Positions 1-12,645 are shown, counted from the stretch's first letter. The stretch is 64,000 nt of DNA from Eurosta solidaginis (GCF_040869045.1 NC_090321.1:183615596-183679595), one strand, 5' to 3'. Numbers and translations: made by a program. The notes: a model not told the origin generated them from the letters alone.

Positions 1-930
1 TGTATTTAGGTAGCAATTTAGGCAAACTCGCACCCAGCCTAAGTACGATTTCTGACTTTCGCTTCTTCATGGAACGCCAATTAAAATAAACCATTGGACG
101 TTATTTGCGTAGTAGTAGTTCCCAACTAAGGTCATGCAAAGGTTATAGAAAGCCTTACCAATTCATAAAGCACATGGTCTTAGACCAAAGCAAAAAAGGT
201 TAGACGCGAAAGACCAAAGGTGTTGAACGTAGCGAAAGTCAGAACATTTCGTTCGCTAATCAGATAAACCTACCTATTGAGCAATTCATAATGATCGCTA
301 ACAGCCTACGGGCGGCTACTTGAAGTATTATCTACCTACCTACCTTTATAATTTTAAATCCCAAAATTCTTTTACAAGAGCTATTGTTAAAGTTTTTTAG
401 TCAAAATTCAACAAGACAATGTCCGTATTAAAGGAAAAATTGCCTTCTATTTTTGGTCCATTTATATAAAGGTAGTCCTTAAAATTTTTTTATCATCTTG
501 TTATTTTAAATTTTTTAGTACTGCCTACCAAAAGGCAGTTGCAACTTTGATTAGTAATTTAAGTAATTCCTAAGTTAAAATTCGTATCTTTATTTATTTG
601 TTCAAAATAGCACGATTTAATAGAATTAGTGTAATTTTCGCTGACAACACTGGCGAAAACAATAGAATTCCACCTCGCATTATAACAAGAGAATTCCACC
701 TAGTTTGTCAGCTACTTAGTTTGCACAGCTGAAAATCGTGGTGAAATTCGCATACGCCTGAAAGTCTAAAAGAAGCGTGGTGAAAGTCGCGTACGCCTAA
801 AAGTATGCAAGGACGTGCATTGAGTTGGGTCTTCGTGGAATTCTACAACGCCTGCAACACTCAGGAGGCTAGCCATGTAGGTATGGCCTAATCTTCTAAA
901 TAGTTCGACATGTGCGTTATGTAGCTCAAA
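1..930. other. Unclassified AT-rich sequence with one short tandem duplication
   Basis: No supportable gene. The only structure I see is an imperfect tandem pair at 737-765 and 776-804, both starting CGTGGTGAAA, about 39 bp apart, plus GAATTCCACCT twice near 665 and 692. Runs of CTACCTAC lie near 330-345. Nothing recognisable on either strand. Confidence 0.6.
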
Positions 931-3900
931 TGTTTCGATCAAAATTGCACTGTCACCGAGTTTTAAACTATATTTCAGGTTTCAAGTCTCTAGATATCCA
1001 GGAAGTTTCTCAATATCTCGATCCATGCGCAACCTAGCGGAATTTTTTTGAGAAAATATTGCATTGTCACCGGTTACGGCACAAGATTCATGTATCTACC
1101 TCATCGGGAAGTTACTTGAAAATTGATCGCAAGATTTCCCCCCTTTTTAAAGGATTTGCAGTTATTTTGACTAGTGCGCCACTTAGCGGAACTCTGTTTC
1201 CTATAAGTTGTATTGTCACCAGGCCTCTAACTAAGTGCCAAGTTTCAAGTCTCTAGGTAACCGGTAAGTTAGTTAAAAATGGATTGAAAGATTCCCAAAT
1301 TAAAATTTGTTTTCTTAATATCTCGATCCGTGTGCCACCTAGCGAATCTTTTTGATCAAATGTTGCACTGTCACCGGGTTCTGACCCACGGCCCAAGCTT
1401 CAAATCTCTAGCTCACCGGCAAGTTACTCAAAAATCGATCGCAAGATTCTCCTCGTTTTTCAGGAATTTGTAGTTATCTCAATTAGCACGCCACCTAGCG
1501 GTACTTTGTTTTCTGTAAATTGTATTGTCACCGGGTCTCGAACTTTGTGCTAAGTTACAAGCTCTAGGTAACCGGGAAGTTAATTAAAAATGGATTTAAA
1601 AATTCCCAAATTAAAATTAATTTTCCTAATATCTCGATCCATGCGCCACCTAGCGGAATTTTTTTGATAAAATATTGCATTGTCACCGGGTTCTGACCTA
1701 CGGCTCAAGTTTCAAGTCTCTAGCTCACTAGCAAGTTACTCAAAAATCGATCGCAAAATTCCCCTCTTTTTTCAGGGATTTGTAGTTATCTCAATTAGCA
1801 CGCCACCTAGCGGAATTTGGTTTTCTATAAATTGTATTGTCACCTGGTCTCGAATTATGTGCTAAGTTACAAGTCTCTAGGTAACCGGGAAGTTAGTTCA
1901 AAATAGATTGAAAATTCCCAAATTAAAATTAATTTTCCTAATATCTCGATCCATGCGCCACCTAGCGGATTTTTTTGATAAAATATTGCATTGTCACCGG
2001 GTTCTGACTTACTGCTCAAGTTCCATATCTCCAGCTCACCGGGAAGATACCCAAAAATCGATTGCAAGATTCCCCTCGGTTTTCAAGGATTTGTAGTTAA
2101 CTCACTTAGCGCGCCACCTAGCGGAATTTTGTTTTCTGTATATTATATTGTCACCGGCTCTCGAACTATGTGCTAAGTTACAAGTCTCTAGGTAACCGGG
2201 AAGTTAGTTCAAAATGGATTGAAAATTCCCAAATTAAAATTAATTTTCCTAATATCTCGATCCATGCGCCACCTAGCGGATTTTTTTTGATAAAATATTG
2301 CATTGTCACCGGGTTCTGACTTACGGCTCAAGTTTCATATCTCCAGCTCAACGGGAAGTTACTCAAAAATCGATTGCAAGATTTCCCTCGTTTTTCAAGG
2401 ATTTGTAGTTATCTCACTTAGCGCGCCACCTAGCGGAATTTTGTTTTCTGCAAATTGTATTGTCACCGGGTCTCGAACTTTGTGCTAAGTTACAAGCTCT
2501 AGGTAACCGGGAAGTTAATTAAAAATGGATTTAAAAATTCCCAAATTAAAATTAATTTTCCTAATATCTCGATCCATGCGCCACCTAGCGGAATTTTTTT
2601 GATGAAATATTGCATTGTCACCGGGCCTGACCTACGGCTCAAGCTTCATATCTCCAGCTCACCGGGAAGTTACCCAAAAATCGATTGCAAAATTCCCCTC
2701 GTTTTTCAAGGATTTGTAGTTATCTCACTTAGCGCACCACCTGGCGGAATTTTGTTTTCTGTACATTTTATTGTCACCGGGTATCGAACTATGTGCTAAG
2801 TTACAAGTCTCTAGGTAACCGGGAAGTTAATTAAAAATGGATTGAAAATTCCCAAATTAAAATTAATTGTCTTATATGTCCATCCATGCGCCAACTAGCG
2901 GAATTTTTATGATAAAATATTGCATTGTCACCGGGTTCTGACTTACGGCTCAAGTTCCATATCTCCAGCTCACCGGGAAGATACCCAAAAATCGATTGCA
3001 AGATTCCCCTCGTTTTTCAAGGATTTGTAGTTAACTCACTTAGCGCGCCACCTAGCGGAATTTTGTTTTCTTTATATTGTATTGTCACCGGCTCTCGAAA
3101 TATGTGCTAAGGTACAAGTCTCTAGGTAACCGGGAAGTTAGTTCAAAATGGATTGAAAATTCCCAAATTAAAATTAATTTTCCTAATATCTCGATCCATG
3201 CGCCACCTAGCGGATTTTTTTTGATAAAATATTGCATTGTCACCGGGTTCTGACCTACGGCTCAAGTTTCAAGTCTCTAGCTCACTAGCAAGTTACTCAA
3301 AAATCGATCGCAAAATTCCCCTCGTTTTTCAGGGATTTGTAGTTATCTCAATTAGCACGCCACCTAGCGGAATTTGGTTTTCTATAAATTGTATTGTCAC
3401 CTGGTCTCGAATTATGTGCTAAGTTACAAGCCTCTAGGTAACCGGGAAGTTAGTTCAAAATGGATTGAAAATTCCCAAATTAAAATTAATTTTCCTAATA
3501 TCTCGATCCATGCGCCACCTAGCGGATTTTTTTTTGATAAAATATTGCATTGTCACCGAGTTCGGACTTACGGCTCAAGTTTCATATCTCCAGCTCACCG
3601 GGAAGTTACTCAAAAATCGATTGCAAGATTCCTCCCGTTTTCAAGGATTTGTAGTTATCTCACTTAGCGCGCCACCTGGCGGAATTTTGTTTTCTGTAAT
3701 TTTTATTGTCACTAAGCCTCGAACTGTGTGCCAAGTTTCAAGTCTCTAGCTCACCGGGAAGTTAGTTAAAAATGGATTGAAAATCCCCAAATTAAAATTA
3801 ATTTTCCTAATATCTCGATCCATGCTCACCCTACCAGAATTTTTTTGATAAAATATTGCATTGTCACCGGGTTCTCACTTACGGCTCAAGTTCCATATCT

Positions 3901-4235
3901 CCAGCTCACCGGGAAGATACCCAAAAATCGATTGCAAGATTCCCCTCGTTTTTCAAGGATTTGTAGTTAACTCACTTAGCGCGCCACCTAGCGGAATTTT
4001 GTTTTCTCTATATTGTATTGTCACCGGCTCTCGAACTATGTGCTAAGTTACAAGTCTCTAGGTAACCGGGAAGTTAGTTAAAAATGGATTGAAAAATTCC
4101 CAAATTAAAATAAATTTTGTGTATATCTCGATTCATGCGCCACCTAGCGGAATTTTTTTCACTTGCATTGTAATGTCCCCCAGGTCTGAACTATGTTCTA
4201 AGTATCAAGTGTCTATCTCAACGGGATGTTACCGA
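931..4235. repeat. Satellite array, ~156-bp monomer in a 312-bp dimeric repeat
   Basis: The word TGTCACC recurs at about 951, 1065, 1214, 1369, 1526, 1681, 1838, 1992, 2149, 2304, 2461, 2616, 2772, 2926, 3083, 3238, 3395, 3551, 3707, 3862, 4019 and (as TGTCCCC) 4174. Spacing alternates about 157 and 155 bp, so there are roughly 21 monomers. Two types alternate. Type A contains GTTCTGACCTACGGCTCAAG and TTTGTAGTTATCTC. Type B contains GAACTATGTGCTAAG and TTCCCAAATTAAAATTAA. Both share GCGCCACCTAGCGGAATTTT, so the dimer arose from one ancestral monomer. The first monomers are short or diverged, as expected at an array edge. The ~61-codon open frames recurring every 312 bp are one frame read through each A monomer; I do not regard them as genes. 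Confidence 0.95.
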
Positions 4236-4469
4236 AACAGGCTTTTCCGTGGGTCAAAAATTCGTATGGAAATGAGGGGACAAACAGGAAAGGGACTTAA
4301 TATAAAGGTAGTAATAATGACAATCACATACCCCAGTACATCTCTCGTTACAGGTATATTTAGCTGATTTAACATCAATATTTGGTGTTAATATCATTCC
4401 ATGATCACGTGATTTTTGCTGCGACTAGCAAGCTACTGCAACATCTGGCAGCGTAAAGCTGCAGACATT
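4236..4469. other. Unclassified sequence right of the satellite
   Basis: Similarity to the satellite fades after about 4235. No coding or structural signal recognised. Confidence 0.5.
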
Positions 4470-4667
4470 GGTGCTTTATCGGTAACCGTATCGGTAACCT
4501 TATAACAGCTGATTCGACCAACCTTATGGGAATCAATGCAATCGATTATTGGTGCCGCTAAAGTCGTAACCGTATCGCAGCCAACCAATTGGTTTTTGGT
4601 TTACCGTCGTAACGATAAACAGCTGATTACGTTAGGGATACGACTGCAACGGTATGCAAGCGGCACC
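4470..4667. mobile_element. Candidate short MITE with GGTGC...GCACC ends
   Basis: The segment begins GGTGC and ends GCACC. Inside are two GTAACCGTATCG words, two AACAGCTGATT words (about 4504 and 4618) and an inward GGTGCCGC near 4552 that mirrors the CGGCACC terminus. This resembles a decayed inverted-repeat element with repeated internal ends. No target duplication is obvious and the terminal match is short, so the call is tentative. Confidence 0.35.
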
Positions 4668-6759
4668 TATGACGCAGCTTAAAATGGCATACATCACGGA
4701 TTTATTGATTCATATTGACGCAGCTAATTTTATCGTTGTGGCGAGAGCTGTGATTGTACCTACGAATACAACTGCTGGTAACTGTGATGCTGAATAGCGA
4801 TTTATAAAATATAGGCCTGCTAACACTCTTCAGTCACAGTAATGGAAAAAAATCGATGCGACTGAAAAGCAACAGCAACAAAACATGTTGCTCTTCAAAA
4901 ATCGTGTGGTCTTCCAACGCTAGTCCCGTACTTGAAATGATGGAGATATTTTTAGAAAAAGTACCACCGAATTTCGAGGAGAACTTCAGGGTCCACAAGC
5001 AGGACGTCAAGTAATCTTTTTAATTCTGAGTTAGCTTCCTAATTTGACAAAAAATTTACTCTCTCTAAAGGGTTTTGCATGAGGACCTGCGAAATGAATA
5101 AATTGAACTTTTCTCTGATTCTTTGGGTCTGCGCACGATCTTCGGAGTATTGAATTACTTTTTTTCGGCAAGAATGAATAACATCAGTTTCAGTGGGGTT
5201 TGCTCGAAAATATTTCGAATAGGCTCTTTTTAATGTAACGTCTGGACTTCATTCTGGCTCTCAAAAATATAGATGTATATGAGAAATATAATTAAGGACA
5301 TTGACCTAATTTCTTATACATATATACAAACAAATTTTTAAGTACAATTAATTAACGAATTCATGATACAAGCATAAGCATATTTCTCCCCTAACGTAAT
5401 TGATATATGGGATTTCTAAATTTCATAAGATTTCATAAGACCTTTCAAAATTATACGCACTCATTGCACTTAAGTTTACTGCCTCACAAGTATGCCAAAA
5501 GTTCTCGTGCAACTGGATATTGAACTTTAAAAAAGGTTACAAAGAAGCAATAATAGTAATAAACAAACATACTTATGATGTTTAAGTAAGAAAAATGAAA
5601 AAATATAAACTTTAAATATACTTACAACATATGTAGGTATGTATTTATATGCTCATGTACATAAGTTGTGTGGAAATTCTTGAGCAATCCAAGTACTTAT
5701 ATTGCAAAACAAAAATACAAATTTTCGACTTACAGTCAACAACCTCCCAACAGCTGTGTAATGCTTGTAATTGATGGCTAAAAACTGTGACAGGCGAGAC
5801 GGAGACTCCAATAGGCAAGTGATCGCTATAATTACTGACGTCGCTGCCGGCGATCGCTAGTGTAGACGTATTAAGTTTGCTTGGGAGTACTCTGGGTTCA
5901 TGAGTGTTTTTCGTTACACGCACCACGTACATTACAAACAAAAACACGGAAATATTTCATTAAATTTAGTTAGGTATGTAGGTAGCTATAAAATGCATGC
6001 ATAATACTTACAGACGAAGACGAAGCACCGACCTTGAGGTGCCAACAAACGACGGTTTTTCATGCTTCTTTTTTTGTTTTTTGCTTTTTAGTGAATTATT
6101 AAGTCTTAAGAGGGAGGGGGAAGTATTTTCGTACTCGCTTTTTTATGCTTTATTCATTTTCTTAGCTCTTAAATTGACTTTAACTGCCAACTTATGTTCT
6201 TTGGTTCTTCTGGGCGAAGTTCTGGCAAGCATAACAAAGATTTTGCTTAAATATGATCTAAATTGTTGTTAACAACAACTGTGACATACATACATATGTA
6301 TGTGTCTTAAGTATGCGCACTGGTATATATTTAAATTTTAAATACTTATAGTAGTAAGAGCTATGCATTGTTAGTGTACGCAATTTAAACTGTCATTTTG
6401 ACAGCTGTCGTCTGCCATGTCAGCCTACTTGATGTACGAGTGTTTTTCCATGTCCAAGAGTTTAAAGTGCAACACTGCATTGGAAATAAATGATGTGGGA
6501 TATAAAAAATTGTGCAATAAATATAAAAGACACGCTGCAGCCGCGTTTGCATAGCCACTTTGCGCCGTGGTTCGCCTTGACTAGTTTATTATGTAGGCCC
6601 TGGTTTTTAATTTGATGTGAGAACAAAAACTGCAGAAAAGTAAAGTCGTCGAAGTTTTCTTAGGCGTAAATTTTTAAAAAAAACTAAAATTACTTTCAAT
6701 CAACAACCTCCAAATGCTCGAAACATCTCGAAGTGCTCTTTAAATGAAAGATACCATAA
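4668..6759. other. Unclassified AT-rich sequence
   Basis: No gene supported. The ~100-codon minus frame at 5645-5947 and the plus frame at 5997-6272 show no domain, codon regularity or recognisable motif; I take them as chance. Palindromic CATACATATGTATG microsatellite sequence sits near 6285-6303. Confidence 0.5.
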
Positions 6760-7500
6760 AAAAATGCGAAATAGTGGCGAAAGTACCCTGAAAATAGTCC
6801 CGAAATAATCCTTAGATAATCCCGTAATCCTTAAAAAATTGTCGTGAATTGATATTGAATTGATCCTCAAATTATACTCACATTATCCTGAAAACAATTT
6901 CGAAATGATCCTGAAACAGTCCTCAAATAATTCCAAAATTATGCCGAATATATTCGCAACTTATTCCTCAATACTAACGAATTGCCCTAGACGATAATTC
7001 CTAAGCAATCCTGAAACAGTTCTGAACTAATTTTGTAAACAGTCCCGAATTTTTCAGGAAAAATCCCAAATTTTGCAGACATAATCCCTAAAATATTTCA
7101 TTTTGATTCTATTTGATGCTGAAAACAATTCAGCAAAACTATCCCTAGATGATCCGAAGATAGCACCTTAATGATTCCAACTGATTCCGAAAACAATCCC
7201 AAGATAGTTTTCAAGAAATTCCGAAATTAAGACGAAATCAATCCTGAAATTATTGGAAGATAGCGTCAAAATGATCCTGTAATAGTTTTGAAATATTCGG
7301 GATATAAGCCACGAGTAACTCCCAAAACTACCTAAGGATAGAAGAAAATGTTCCAGATGTCTTTAACAATTCCGAAATTATCCCCAAGTAGTATCGAAAT
7401 TATACCGGAAATAGTTCCGAAATAATTTAGAAGCTATCCTAAAAGAGTTCTCTAATGATCTCGAATTAGGTACAAGGCGATCATAACAACGTCCAGGAAA
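6760..7500. repeat. Degenerate short-motif repeat field (ATCCYGAAAYAAT-like)
   Basis: The stretch is built from many imperfect copies of a 10-15 base word such as ATCCTGAAACAGTCC, TCCCGAAATAATCC or TTCCGAAATTA, often with TAGTCC/TAATCC spacers. No copy is perfect and spacing drifts, so this is an old, heavily mutated minisatellite rather than coding sequence. It fills the interval without a usable open frame. Confidence 0.7.
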
Positions 7501-8621
7501 TAGCCACTGCAACTCCCCAAAACCAAACGATCTGAATCCGAAACCTTACAATGATTTATTATGACTGTATGGTACTACTATTCTTTGTAAAATGGTTTTG
7601 ACCTCTATCTGTATGGCCCGTATAGTAAATCTGTGGCACGAGATCTCTTCAGCCGTTCTAGCGAGATTGGGTCACAAAGCCAAACATGTGCTCATCCAAG
7701 CATTCACATACATAAGAAATTTTTATAACACTTACGTTTTATTTAGAGAATTGAAAAAAAAAAATTGCCTTTGGAACTATTTCGATCCGATCGAAATTGT
7801 AACTCGTTTCAAGACCATCACGTCGTCAGGCAATGTTCTAATTGCCCGAAGAATACTTGTTTTGATATCTCTTCTCGTATAAATGCCAGAAAATATTTCT
7901 TCCATGTATCCTGAAAACCAAAGCTAGAAATTCGACGAAACACATCCTTCGCGTTATTTTTTCGGATTGCACAATTTGTTAAAAAAAATTAGAGTTTGGA
8001 TATTTGAATTTATGGTATGGGGAAAAGCAGACTAGAATGTATTGAATGAGTTCATAGTGTTACCAGAAGTTTGCTCAACGACCAACAAAAAAACTTCCGA
8101 GTCAATTGATGTAGCTATTAGTTTAGCGCAGGAAAGAGAAAACACAAACTTCCATATGTTGGAGCTTGTCGTTACCTTGAGACAGTTCCTGTGCGAACTC
8201 GTCCTGCTCGGGCGCCATGTGCGAGGTGGATATCATCGTAGAATGGGCTAGCTCTGCACCAATCTAAATAGGAGTAGACGTCCCACTCTCTTTACCAAGA
8301 AAAAAAAATACGGTAGTTTAGTGTTAGTTTGCTTTTTTTAGTGAGGCACACTCTATGGTGGAGAGTTTGCGCTATTCGGGCGAGGTGACGAAACCAAGTA
8401 CGTATCTAAATTGCCGTTTGTTGGTGAGGTAATGCTGAACTCTGATAATCAGTTGCAGCTAACAGGTGGCAAAACGACCTATACCCCCAAATTGAGCGAT
8501 GAATTCCTAGTCGAGACACCCAACTTTACAGCCGAGTGCTTTTATTCACTGAGCTAAGTCGTACATGTAAATATTGTGAGAAATATTCTTACTGAGAGAA
8601 CTAAAGAAATATATCCCTCAA
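7501..8621. other. Unclassified; contains one dispersed-repeat fragment
   Basis: About 8036-8090 contains AGTTTGCTCAACGACCAAC after an ATTGAATGAGTTCATA start. A related block recurs near 25712-25770 (AAAGTTTGCTCAATGACC), so this is a fragment of an interspersed repeat I cannot name. The open frames at 7592-7882 and 8042-8251 show no known domain. Confidence 0.45.
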
Positions 8622-8715
8622 ATTAAATAAATAAATAAATGTAAGGCGCGATAACCCCCGAAGAGATTTTGGGCCGAGCTTCTTTCCAATTTGCGCCGTC
8701 GTCCTTTTAAATTTT
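8622..8715 (-). mobile_element. SINE 3' fragment, same family as 18287-18610
   Basis: (AAAT)n followed by GTAAGGCGCGATAACC, CCGAAGAGATTT, GGCCGAGCTTCT and CCAATTTGCG matches the low-coordinate end of the fuller SINE at 18287-18610. The match stops after about 90 bp, so this is the tail end only, truncated relative to its own 5' end. Orientation is minus, with the simple-repeat tail at the left. Confidence 0.75.
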
Positions 8716-8726
8716 TTTGTTGGGAA

Positions 8727-8750
8727 ATATTTTCCTCATTTTAGGTAAGT
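8727..8750 (+). promoter_or_regulatory. Weak AG|GTAAGT motif (possible recursive splice site)
   Basis: TTTTCCTCATTTTAG is followed directly by GTAAGT, which joins a 3' and a 5' splice signal with no exon between. The pyrimidine tract is broken by AAATA and the motif sits beside a SINE fragment, so this may be chance. Compare the stronger site at 52805-52840. Confidence 0.2.
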
Positions 8751-9109
8751 GGTTTTTTTTCTGAGTGTGGTGTTGCTCCGAATGTACTCGTTTCGGAGTG
8801 GGCAGCATTGGCATCACCAACAAAAAAATTAAGTACATAGTACGAAATAGTTAACAAATTCAAAGCAAACCACATATGTATGTACATATATCGGTACATA
8901 ACTCGAGAATTAAAAATCTTAACGATATATCAAAATAATAAACAAGATTTAAACAATAACAAAAAGAGCAAAGGCTTAAACGCCTCTACGAGAAACCCAC
9001 TTGTCTTGCGTGACAGCCTCCATATGGAGTTGCATAAATTTATATATTTATAATATATAGATACGTGTAAATTTTGTATTTAATTAATATACATACAAAC
9101 ATAAGTCAA

Positions 9110-9605
9110 AATAAGTAAGGAAAGCTAAGTTCGGGTGTAACCGAACATTACATACACAGCTGCCAAATTACAGCTTGCAAAACTTTTAAATTACCTTCTT
9201 TTAAAACTGCCACGCCTATTGTCCAAAAATTTTCCAATTTCCTATTATGCGTCATAAGGTCAACCCACCTACCAAGCTTCATCGCTTTATTCGTCTTTGG
9301 TAATGAATTATAGCACTTTTTCGGTTTTTCGAAATTTTCGATATCGAAAGAGTGGGCGTGGTTATAATCCGATTTTTTTCATTTTAATTAGCAATCTGAG
9401 ATGAGTGCCCAGGAACTTACATACCAAATTTCATTAAGATACCTCAAAATTTACTCAAGTTATCGTGTTTACGGTCAGACGAACGGACGAACATGGCTAA
9501 ATAAATTTCTTTTTTCTATCTATGTCGATTAGTTTATGCCGTTACGGGGTACCGTTATGCGAACAAAATTAATATACTCGGTGACCTCTACTCAGATGAG
9601 TATAA
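9110..9605 (-). mobile_element. DINE-1/INE-1-like element, internally deleted (copy G)
   Basis: Read on the plus strand, the canonical 3' end (AAGTAAGG, hairpin GTTCGG-TGTAA-CCGAAC, ACATTACATAC) comes first. About 60 bp in, it jumps straight to the CTTGCAAAACTTTTAAATTA and ATATCGAAAGAGTGGGCGTG blocks seen in longer copies, then to the head at ACTCAGATGAGTAT. The 130-bp minisatellite and about 1 kb of body are missing. The two subterminal repeats do not match each other here (CACAGCTG against ACTCATCTGAGT), unlike intact copies, so this is a rearranged non-autonomous copy. Confidence 0.85.
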
Positions 9606-11182
9606 AAAAAGCTGTTGGAGCAGCTTCGAGGCAATGCCAATAAGCCAATAACAACAACTAAACAAATAAAGTCACTCATTTGCGCTCAGACACTTTACTC
9701 AATGTTTTGCTTATTTCACGTAGATATCTATGTATGTATGTATGTAAGTAGGTTGGTGCGTGTTTGAAATAGCACTAAATTTTTATCTACTCAGTATTAC
9801 CTTTGTTACGGTGTCGATCGCACGCGTTCTTTATGTTTGTAATTTGATAAAGACTTTTTCGTTTTAACGGTACTCAACAGGTAGATTTTTAGTTTTTCTG
9901 TACACATGTTCGTGCGTGTTAGTGAGCTGCTCCTGATTTGGCATATAATTCTTTCAAAATACACACTAAAATCCCTGCAAAAAATCGTGCGATTAATCCC
10001 TAAAGAGATTGGGCCCCGATGGAGCTTCTTTGTCTACATTTGGGCATAATTGTTCCGCTTTAGTCACTTTCTTCGGGTACAGTTGGGATTAGTCAGGTTG
10101 AAATCTATGTAGCACATTTTAAGAAATATTAAAAAAACGGCAACGAAATGAGTAGAATACAAAAGATTACAGGTGTTTGAATCGAATTATTTAAGAAAAA
10201 TGCGGAGCCCTATACCGAACCTTACCACTACGCCGGAGTTACGGTTAAATTTTCGAAGAATATTTTTTATTCCTTTCTGAAAAGCGGGCAAACAACTTGC
10301 ATCAAATAGATTTGCTGGCTTGACAAACCCTTCGACTGTGTTTCTCATGGCAGAAAATTCGACTGGACCCTATTTGAGTCCTTATTGAACAGAAAAGGGA
10401 GTTAGTCTTCATATGCTCCCATATGGGTAAAAAGGGAATTGGTCCTATCGATTCCTTTCGGGTATAAATGGGTACAATTAGTCTCTTCATAGGACATGCT
10501 TAAACAATAGGGAACAGTTCAACCCTACAAAAAGATCAAAACTGGCATTGGTCGCATACTCCTTTGCGACTCATCCCTGGTTCATCCTAGACTAATCGCA
10601 TTTTTTGTAGGGATATTTGCGTTAATGGAGTGTGTGTGCGAAATTCTGCAAATTAGCATTTCTATTTGTTGCTTACTAAATAAAATTGTTAAAAAAGCCA
10701 AGAAGCTACAAATTTAATGTTATTTTTTCTCATTCAGTCACCGTATTTTTTGTGTTGCTGTGTTGTTCGTGTATGACATACAGAAATCCATGTTGATGTG
10801 TGTTTTAATTAAATATTCAAGTGTTTTTATTGTTGTAACACATTTGGTTTTAGCCATTTAAGCAAAAAGTTCTTATTGGCTGAGCCTTGTCGTTGATTTA
10901 GAGCAGATAGGACTGCTTGATGATATGCAAATGTGAATATTTATGTAGGAGACCCGCGTTGGAAGTTTGCTGGGATACGTGATTGCTCGAGATGAATTTT
11001 TGCATTTTAAAGGTGATTTAAATGAATATTTAATTATACATATTTTCAAGCACTTATATTAAGACTGTAATACCAAATTCGCACTGCTAGCGTGTTAAGT
11101 GTGATGTATGGCAGTGAAAAAATAAAAATAAAAATCCAGAGTCATAAATAAATGACCGGTGTGCAAGAATCTCCGTCAGGTA
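9606..11182. other. Unclassified sequence
   Basis: No gene supported. A faint SINE-like patch (CCTAAAGAGATTGGGCC) lies near 9995-10015. The minus frame at 10302-10490 has no recognisable feature. TATGTATG microsatellite occurs near 9730. Confidence 0.5.
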
Positions 11183-12535
11183 GGCATACTTGTAAAAGTC
11201 GCAAAAAAGGGAGATACCTCTGATTGTGACAATTACAGAGGTATCACCTTACTCTCGATTCCTAGCAAAGTGTTCTCCACTTACTGTGACTGTTCCGAAT
11301 TCAAGAGGCGGTGCACGGAACTCTAAGAGAAAACCAGTTTGGCTTTAAACAAAACTGATCTTGTGTTGATTTAATAAATACCGTCCGAATCATTGTTGAA
11401 CAATGCTGTGAATACTTCTATTCAGCTTATTTACTTTTTATTGACTTTAAAAAAGCTTTTGATAGCCTCGACAGGAAATATACTTTGGAAATACTACGAA
11501 AACGAGGGATGTCCAATAAAATAAATAACATTATAAAGGCAATATATGCCGAATTTAAGTGCCGGGTCAGTCACGATGGGTGCCTCTCTGAACCCTTCGA
11601 AGTCAAAAGCGGGGTACGACAGGGATGCATACTCTCGCCGCTCTTGTTCATCTTGGCATTAGACGAGATTATGAGGAACGCAGAAAATGTTGGACACGGT
11701 GTACAGTGGACGCCTTTCATTCAGCTAGAGGACTTAGAATATGCAGACCATGTCTGTCTGCTAAGTCACAGAAGAACTGAAGAACACAATTTAGAAGCTG
11801 TCAACATACGTGCAAAGGAGACCGGACTGAGCATCAGTACAGCGAAAAAGAAAGTCATAAGATGGGCTATAGTATTTCATCAAGGCCATTAATGCTTACG
11901 AAAATGAAATCGAAGGTGTAGACTCCGTTGTTTATCTTGGTATTATTGTCTGAAATAAAAGCGGTGCAGATGAGGACGTTTAGTGTCGCATAAACAAAGC
12001 AAGAATGGCTTTTGGGCAACTGACAAACGTGTGGAGGTTCAGCAAAATATATTTAAAAACGAAGCCACGACTGTTTAATTCGAATGTTAAATCAGTACTG
12101 TTTTATGCTTGCGAGACGTGCAAAAGCTCAACTTTAATTCAGAAACATCTACAAGTTTTTATTAATAAATGTCTGCGCCGAATCCTGAAAATTCGATGGC
12201 CGGAAAGAATTTCAAATTAAGACTTATAATCTATAACAAATCGACCTAAGGCTGCCACAGAAATAACCAAGCGTAAATGGGCGTGAATTGGTCACACTCT
12301 CAGAAGACTTCCAGAAAATATAGCCAGACAAACATTGCGATGGAATCCACAAGGAAGCCGATGACCTGGTGCAATTGTGAAAACTTCGCACAGAACTGTG
12401 GATAAAGAACTCGAATACGCAGGATACACATGGAATGATATCAAAAGAACCGCACCTAACAGAATACGATTTAAATCGGTGGTCGAGGCCGTACATACTT
12501 ACCAAGTTAGGCTATGGCCAAATGTGTGAAAAAGT
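11183..12535 (+). pseudogene. LINE (non-LTR retrotransposon) reverse transcriptase remnant
   Basis: Conceptual translation in shifting frames gives, in order, NYRGITLLSIPSKVF (about 11235), the RT A block FIDFKKAFDSLDR (about 11440), GVRQGCILSPLLF (about 11610), then LEDLEYADH (about 11725). The catalytic YADD reads YADH, a lost aspartate. After a break, FNSNVKSVLFYACET (about 12075) and CLRRILKIRWPERISN (about 12170) follow, then the C-terminal RKWA*IGH and TLRWNPQGS (about 12260-12350) with in-frame stops. The longest intact piece is 11485-11892. The 5' endonuclease half is missing, as in typical 5'-truncated LINE copies. The family would make cDNA at a nicked target; this copy is dead. Clade not assigned. 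Confidence 0.9.
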
Positions 12536-12645
12536 AGTAAAGTGGGAGTCTATTCGATGCTGCAGAGAGCGAAAGGTGTAAGGGAGATCTAATTTTCCAA
12601 TATATGGAAGGACAATGGGTGCCGGGTACGCTAGTACAATATAAA

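Noticed and set aside
1680..4046. Series of ~61-codon frames with near-identical peptides every 312 bp
   Set aside because: They are the same frame read through each satellite monomer; spacing equals the repeat period and no start or splice context is conserved beyond the repeat itself.
931..4235. CRISPR-like regular spacing
   Set aside because: There are no short repeats with unique spacers; whole monomers are repeated, and the genome is eukaryotic.
5645..5947. 100-codon minus-strand frame as a membrane protein
   Set aside because: A hydrophobic start alone is weak evidence in AT-rich DNA; there is no homology or repeatable feature.
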